The notes beneath the pieces were generated by a model. The model had not been told where the DNA came from, did not search any database, and saw only the letters and a program-made list of their open reading frames with translations. Positions 5,223-9,434 of a stretch of DNA of 9,434 nucleotides are shown piece after piece (within the stretch, counting starts at the first letter, position 1; each line of letters begins with the position of its first letter). The translations under genes were made by a program, and so were the position numbers. The stretch lies in the NCBI GenBank assembly GCA_946481135.1, contig CAMLMQ010000113.1, positions 1 to 9,434 on the forward strand, in the 5' to 3' direction. The DNA comes from an uncultured Microbacteriaceae bacterium. GTDB taxonomy: Bacteria > Actinomycetota > Actinomycetes > Actinomycetales > Microbacteriaceae.

Positions 5223-6541
5223 CGGGCCACCCCCAGGGTCTCGACGAGGTTCGCGAGGCGCTGCCACGACTCGTCGGCCGGGGCGGACTCCGCGATGTCC
5301 TGCCGCAGGAACGCGTCGATCGCGTCGGCGTGCTCGACGGCGGCATCCACGAGCGGGTTCGCGCCCCGCTGGTAGGCGCCGACGTCGAGGAGGTCCTGGG
5401 CCTGGCGACGCGCGGCCATGACGGTGCGCAGCGCGGTCGCGAGTCGCCGCTGCTCGGCGGTCGTGACCCGGCCGGCGACGCGCGAGACGGAGGCGAGCGC
5501 GTCGACCGTCGGGAAGTGGCCCGAGATCGCGAGGCGCCGGTCGAGCACGACGTGACCGTCGAGGATCGAGCGCGCGGTGTCGGCGATGGGCTCATCGTGG
5601 TCGTCGCCGTCGACGAGCACCGTATAGAGGCCCGTGATCGACCCGACGCGGCCCGTGCCGGCACGTTCGAGCAGTCGGGCGAGCAGACCGAAGACCGACG
5701 GCGGGTAGCCGCGCGTCGCCGGAGGTTCGCCGATCGCGAGTCCGATCTCGCGCTGCGCCATCGCGACCCGGGTCAGCGAGTCCATGAGCAGCACGGCATC
5801 CCGGCCCTCGTCGCGGAAGGCCTCGGCGATGCGGGTCGCGGTGAACGCCGCGCGCACCCGCAGCAGGGGCGCCTGGTCGGCGGTCGCGACGACGACCACG
5901 GAGCGCGCGAGGCCCTCGGGGCCGAGATCCTCTTCGAGGAACTCGCGCACCTCGCGACCGCGTTCGCCGACGAGCGCGATCACGGCGACCTCGGCGGCGG
6001 TGCCGCGCGCGATCATCGACAGCAGCGACGACTTGCCGACGCCGGATCCGGCGAAGAGCCCGAGGCGCTGGCCGCGGCCGACGGGGGTGAGGGTGTCGAG
6101 CACGCGCACCCCCACGGGAAGCGGGGTGTCGATGCGCGCCCGGTCGATCGGGTTGGGGGCGTCGTTGTCGACGAGGCGGTGCTCGACCGCGCCGAGCGGC
6201 CCCTTGCCGTCGAGCGGGCGGCCGGCGGCGTCGATCACGCGCCCGAGCAACGCGGCGCCGGTCGGCACGCGCATGCGCGACCGGGTCGAGCGGGCGCGGT
6301 CGCCCACCCGCAGTCCCGACGCGGCGTCGAGCGGCATGGCGCTCAGCCCGTCGGCGGCGATCCCGGCGACCTCCGCGCGGATGCCGTCGCCGAGCTCGAG
6401 CAGCTCGCCGACACGCGCGTCGAGGCCGGCGACCCGCACGGCGAGACCGCTCGCGGCCGTGACGACGCCGGTGCGCTCGGGGCGGGCGGCTCCGAGCACG
6501 AGATCCCATCCGGAGGGGCGGTGCGGCGCGGTCAGGGTCAT
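5219..6541 (-). CDS. fliI: FliI flagellum-specific export ATPase
   Basis: FliI is the hexameric ATPase at the cytoplasmic face of the flagellar type III export apparatus. It helps unfold and deliver substrates. The 440-residue length is exactly in the family range. An N-terminal beta-barrel (about 10-90) precedes the F1-like catalytic core. Walker A is AGSGVGKSS (164-172), the catalytic-glutamate loop is GERGREV (192-198), Walker B is DAVLLMDSLTR (248-258), and the alpha/beta ATPase signature is GEPPATRGYPPSVF (271-284). Further typical blocks are SITGLYTVLVDGDDHDEPIA (301-320) and GHVVLDRRLAISGHFPTVDA (329-348). All nucleotide-binding residues appear intact. The ATG overlaps the fliH stop codon and follows GGGAGGAG closely. 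The flagellar context and block composition distinguish it from F1 beta and from injectisome ATPases. Confidence 0.97.
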   Translation of the reverse strand: MTLTAPHRPSGWDLVLGAARPERTGVVTAASGLAVRVAGLDARVGELLELGDGIRAEVAGIAADGLSAMPLDAASGLRVGDRARSTRSRMRVPTGAALLGRVIDAAGRPLDGKGPLGAVEHRLVDNDAPNPIDRARIDTPLPVGVRVLDTLTPVGRGQRLGLFAGSGVGKSSLLSMIARGTAAEVAVIALVGERGREVREFLEEDLGPEGLARSVVVVATADQAPLLRVRAAFTATRIAEAFRDEGRDAVLLMDSLTRVAMAQREIGLAIGEPPATRGYPPSVFGLLARLLERAGTGRVGSITGLYTVLVDGDDHDEPIADTARSILDGHVVLDRRLAISGHFPTVDALASVSRVAGRVTTAEQRRLATALRTVMAARRQAQDLLDVGAYQRGANPLVDAAVEHADAIDAFLRQDIAESAPADESWQRLANLVETLGVAR

Positions 6542-7128
6542 CGCTCCTCCCCCGTTCCGAGGGCGACGGCGGCACGCGCCCGGTCGAGCGACGCGGCGAT
6601 GCGCGCATCCAGCTCCCCGTCGGCGAGGTCGAGCACCGCGTCGCCCGGGGCGACCGCCGGGTCGGCGACGAGGTCGACGCCGCGAGCCGCGGCGACGCCG
6701 AGGGCGACGACGTCGGCGGGGTTGAGCCGGATGCGGCGCGGGCTCTCGTCGGCGGCGATCGCGAGCGCGCGCTCGAGCGCTTCCGCGGCGGTTGCGACCG
6801 GCTCGCGGGCGAGGATGGCGGCCGCGAGTTCGACGGCCGACGTCGCGAGCGCGCGGTCGGCCTCGGCGAGCACGGGGGCGCGCCGGGCGTCGAGCCGCTC
6901 GGCGGCGGCGGCGAGCGCGGCGAGGGCCGTCTCGACGCGGCGGCGGGACTCCTCCGCCCGCGCGACGGCGTCCGCTTCGAGTTCGGCGCGGCGGGCGGCG
7001 AGCTCGCGCTCGGCGACCCGCAGGCCCGCGGCGTACCCGGCGGCGTGTCCGCGCACGACGCTCGCGTCGTGGCGCCCGGCCGCGGGTGCGGTCAGGTCGG
7101 CGAACAGCAGCGGGGCGAACTCAGTCAA
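6538..7128 (-). CDS. fliH: FliH, negative regulator/tether of the FliI ATPase (TTG start)
   Basis: FliH dimers bind FliI and dock the ATPase complex to the C-ring. The 196-residue product shows the expected three parts. A GHAAGYAAG segment (28-36) has the family's glycine-spaced helix. A long charged coiled coil covers about residues 37-90. The C-terminal FliI-binding domain contains RRIRLNPADV (131-140) and DPAVAPGDAVLDLADGELDA (156-175), matching the usual FliH pattern of a DP-G-D segment followed by G-x-x-D-A. I place the start at TTG (7126-7128): a perfect AGGAGG lies six bases upstream and no good ATG or GTG is nearby. This start overlaps the fliG coding end by eight bases. A much longer open frame continues upstream but is only an out-of-frame reading of fliG. 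FliH is poorly conserved overall. Position between fliG and fliI supports the call. Confidence 0.9.
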   Translation of the reverse strand: MTEFAPLLFADLTAPAAGRHDASVVRGHAAGYAAGLRVAERELAARRAELEADAVARAEESRRRVETALAALAAAAERLDARRAPVLAEADRALATSAVELAAAILAREPVATAAEALERALAIAADESPRRIRLNPADVVALGVAAARGVDLVADPAVAPGDAVLDLADGELDARIAASLDRARAAVALGTGEER

Positions 7129-8149
7129 CGAGCTCCTCCTCGGGCTCGTCGTCGGCGCCGCGGCGCAGCACGATCGTGCCCTCGGCCTCCATCGCACGCA
7201 CCGCGGAGACGATCGCCGCGCGCGCGTCGTCGACCTGCGAACGACGCACCGCTCCGAGGTAGCCGCGCTCGGTCTCGACCGCGTCGCGGTTGCGCTCGGA
7301 CATGTTCGACATGATGACCTCGACGAGCTCGGCGGGCGCCCCCTTGATGGCGAGCGCGAGCTGCGCCGGGTCGAGGCCGCGCAGCGCCTGCTGCACGTCG
7401 CGGGAGTCGAGGTGCGCGAGATCCTCGAACGCGAACATCCGCGACCGCACCTCCTCGGCGAGCTGCGGGTCGCGCTCGTCGAGGTCGGCGAGCACGGCCC
7501 GCTCGGTGACGGGGTCGGCGCCCTTGAGGATGTCGACGAGGGGCTGCACGCCGCCCGTGACGTCGTCCTTGTCGGCGAGGGCCCCGGAGGCGCGCACGAG
7601 CTGACGCAGGGTGTCGGCGAGCACGCCGACGATCTCGGCGTCCGCGGCACCGGCGACGCTGATCGCCTGGGCCACCTCGACGCGCAGCGCGGGGTCGAGC
7701 TTGGAGAGCACCCCCGACGCGGTGCGCGGGGAGAGGTGGATGAGCAGCAGCGCGATCGTCGGCGGCATCTCGTCACCGATGAGCGCGGCGATCGCGGCGG
7801 GGTCGGCGGCGTCGAGGAACTCGAACGGCCGTCCGGCGATCGACGAGGCGAGGCGCCCGAGGAGTCCCCGTGCCTTCTCCTCGCCGAAGGTCGCCTGCAG
7901 GAGGGTCTCGGCGGCCTCACGACCTCCTCGGGTCGGGGTGCCGGATGCGGCGCGCGCGTGGAAGTCGAGCAGTGCCGCCTCGGCGACGGCGTCGTCGACC
8001 GTGTTGAGTCGCGCGATCTGCTGCGCGAGCTCCTCGGCGACGTCCTCGTCGAGGCGGCGCAGCACGTCGGCTGCGCGCTCGCGCCCGAGCTGCATGAGCA
8101 CGAGCGCGGCCTTCTGCGATCCGCTGTACCCGCGGATGACATCGTTCAT
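7121..8149 (-). CDS. fliG: FliG flagellar motor switch/rotor protein
   Basis: FliG forms the rotor ring of the C-ring. Its N-domain binds FliF, the middle domain binds FliM, and the C-domain receives torque from MotA. The 342-residue length is typical. The start SGSQKAALVLMQLGRERAAD (9-28) is the FliF-binding helix region. The middle domain carries EMPPTIALLLIHLSP (127-141), where most family members have EHPQ, so two of four residues of that motif differ. MFAFEDLAHLD (238-248) is the conserved inter-domain motif. The C-domain torque helix spans about 278-318, with Arg286 and Arg302 in the positions of E. coli Arg281 and Arg297. By my alignment, the first of the two E. coli acidic residues is Thr293 and the second is Glu294. 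The start overlaps the fliF stop codon (ATGA), and the end overlaps fliH. Confidence 0.97.
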   Translation of the reverse strand: MNDVIRGYSGSQKAALVLMQLGRERAADVLRRLDEDVAEELAQQIARLNTVDDAVAEAALLDFHARAASGTPTRGGREAAETLLQATFGEEKARGLLGRLASSIAGRPFEFLDAADPAAIAALIGDEMPPTIALLLIHLSPRTASGVLSKLDPALRVEVAQAISVAGAADAEIVGVLADTLRQLVRASGALADKDDVTGGVQPLVDILKGADPVTERAVLADLDERDPQLAEEVRSRMFAFEDLAHLDSRDVQQALRGLDPAQLALAIKGAPAELVEVIMSNMSERNRDAVETERGYLGAVRRSQVDDARAAIVSAVRAMEAEGTIVLRRGADDEPEEELVD

Positions 8150-9434
8150 CGCGCCCCCGCCGGCTCATCCATCAGGCGACGCAGGTACTCGGCGGCGCGC
8201 TGCGGGTCGGTGCGGGCGAGGTGGTCGACGGCGGCGCGAGCCCGGGTCAGCTCGGTCTCCGGGCCGGAGTCGAACGGGGCGTCGCTCGCGGTGACCTGCG
8301 GCGGCGGCGTGAAGCCCGTGACGACGGGCTGATCGGCGACCTCGTCGAGCGTCGTCGGACCGACGGGCGTCGCGGGCATCGCGCCGAGGTCGATCGCGTC
8401 GGCACGCCCGCGTCGGCGAGACCGCGCGATCACGATGATGCCGACGACGAGCACGAGCGTGGCACCCCCCGCGACGATCGCGGTCTGGATGAGCTGCTGC
8501 ATCGACTCCTCGGCCTCAGCGGCTTTCGCGGCGTCGAGGGCGGCCGCGGCGGCTCCCGCGTCGGCGGCCGCGAAGGCGACGAGCTCGACGGTGACCTGGT
8601 CGCCGCGCTCCGTGTCGATGCCCGCCGCGGCGGCGACGAGATCCTCGATCGTGCCGGCCGACATCCCGCCGGCGGCCTCCTCGTCGATCGCGATCGACAC
8701 GCTCTGCCGCACGAGGGCCCCCGCGGGGATCGTGCGCACCTCGGTGACCTTGTCGACCGCGTTCACCCGGTCGACGCTCGTGTTGCTGTAGCCGTCGTCG
8801 CCGCCCTCGGCCGTTCCGTTCGGCACGGCGATGTTGTCGGGACCAAGGATGCCGCTCGCGCCGCCGGTCTGGGCGCCCGGCCCGTACACCTCGGACGTCA
8901 TCGACTCCTGCAGCACGAGGCCGTCGTCGCCCGGCGAGCTGAACGTCTCCGACGTCTGCTGCGCCGACGAGGTCTCGATCTGGGCGCTCACGGCGACGGT
9001 CGCGTGCCCGCTGCCGACGATCCGGTCGAGCATCGCCTGGATCCGCGCCTGCACCTGCTGCTCGTACTCGCTGCCGGCCTTCTGCGGGGATCCCTGGGTC
9101 GACGCGCTCAGCAGCGTGCCGGCTTTGTCGACGACGGAGACGTCCTCCGCCGCGAGGCCGGGCACGGCCGACGAGACGAGGTGCTGCACTGAGAGGATCT
9201 GGTCGGTCGACAGGGTGCGGCCCGACGCCGTCTCGAGGAAGACCGAGGCGGTCACGGGCTGCGCCTCCTCGACGAACACCGACTCCTCGGGGATGGCGAG
9301 CTGCACGCTCGCGGCGGTGACCCCCGAGAGTCCCTGCAGGGTCTTCGCGAGTTCGCCCTCGAGGGCCCGCTTGTAGGTGACCGACTGCTGGAACTCGCTC
9401 GCCGTGACGCCCATCGAGTCCAGCAGCGCGTAGC
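8146..9434 (-). CDS. fliF: FliF flagellar MS-ring protein, partial (5' end beyond window)
   Basis: FliF forms the membrane MS ring, the foundation on which rotor, rod and export gate assemble. About 429 C-terminal residues are visible; roughly the first 100 (first membrane helix and first ring-building motif) are beyond the right edge. An ATG at 9414 is internal, since the frame continues upstream as YALLDSMGVTASEFQQSVTY, a conserved part of the family. Counting from that Met, the YscJ-like ring-building segment includes YKRALEGELAKTL (14-26) and QPVTASVFLETASGRTLSTD (52-71). The beta-collar region is about 145-245, with VDKVTEVRTIPAGALVRQSV at about 220-239. A second transmembrane helix lies at about 308-330 (LIQTAIVAGGATLVLVVGII), followed by basic residues. 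The cytoplasmic tail ends in AVDHLARTDPQRAAEYLRRL, the FliG-binding helix pair. Its stop codon overlaps the fliG start. Confidence 0.96.
   Translation of the reverse strand, partial: YALLDSMGVTASEFQQSVTYKRALEGELAKTLQGLSGVTAASVQLAIPEESVFVEEAQPVTASVFLETASGRTLSTDQILSVQHLVSSAVPGLAAEDVSVVDKAGTLLSASTQGSPQKAGSEYEQQVQARIQAMLDRIVGSGHATVAVSAQIETSSAQQTSETFSSPGDDGLVLQESMTSEVYGPGAQTGGASGILGPDNIAVPNGTAEGGDDGYSNTSVDRVNAVDKVTEVRTIPAGALVRQSVSIAIDEEAAGGMSAGTIEDLVAAAAGIDTERGDQVTVELVAFAAADAGAAAAALDAAKAAEAEESMQQLIQTAIVAGGATLVLVVGIIVIARSRRRGRADAIDLGAMPATPVGPTTLDEVADQPVVTGFTPPPQVTASDAPFDSGPETELTRARAAVDHLARTDPQRAAEYLRRLMDEPAGAR

Noticed and set aside
4060..5664. 534-codon frame that would extend the NlpC/P60 protein N-terminally
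   Set aside because: The extension is fliJ and fliI read out of frame. The ATG at 4803 has GGAGG and an ATGA overlap with fliJ.
6538..8142. 534-codon frame that would make FliH much longer
   Set aside because: The upstream part is fliG read out of frame (Arg/Ser/Pro-rich). FliH similarity begins only after the AGGAGG-TTG at about 7128.
5330..8332. 1000-codon open frame on the plus strand
   Set aside because: It is antisense to fliI, fliH, fliG and the end of fliF, all of which have clear family motifs. Long antisense frames are expected where third positions are almost always G or C. Its translation is low-complexity Arg/Ala/Asp/Glu-rich with no recognisable domain.

Overview
The window is a flagellar gene cluster from a high-GC Gram-positive bacterium. 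The DNA is roughly 70% G+C by eye, and every gene reads on the minus strand with strong G/C preference at third codon positions. The gene order is very like the Bacillus fla/che operon (fliF fliG fliH fliI fliJ - fliK flgD flgE - flbD). Base composition, codon use and a motility gene set without any L- or P-ring gene suggest a motile actinobacterium, probably Micrococcales and possibly Microbacteriaceae. The family-level placement is inference.

Layout in transcription order, right to left: fliF (5' end off the window, 9434-8146), fliG (8149-7121), fliH (7128-6538), fliI (6541-5219), fliJ (5222-4800), an NlpC/P60 peptidase gene (4803-4060), fliK (4063-2792), flgD (2780-2361) and flgE (2318-1149). 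Junctions from fliF to fliK are ATGA-type or similar short overlaps, so this block is one translationally coupled unit. flgD and flgE have small gaps and their own strong ribosome binding sites. A strong intrinsic terminator (1097-1138) lies directly after flgE. A 330-bp non-coding interval (819-1148) follows. It holds the terminator, a large nested inverted repeat (954-1097), a candidate sigma-28-type promoter (899-925) and a structured leader (833-893). A second operon then starts with flbD (818-549) and motA (549-1, 3' end off the window).

The genes build the MS ring (FliF), the rotor/switch (FliG), the export ATPase complex (FliH, FliI, FliJ), and the hook with its scaffold and ruler (FlgE, FlgD, FliK). 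FlbD and the MotA stator protein power the motor. The most unusual coding feature is the peptidase gene between fliJ and fliK, where Bacillus carries ylxF. It has no Sec signal. Its N-terminus resembles FliE, and it carries an FxxxL motif like those of the neighbouring exported hook proteins. This suggests a cell-wall hydrolase delivered through the flagellar export channel. The most unusual non-coding feature is the double palindrome between flgE and flbD, whose composition is clearly less GC-rich than its surroundings.
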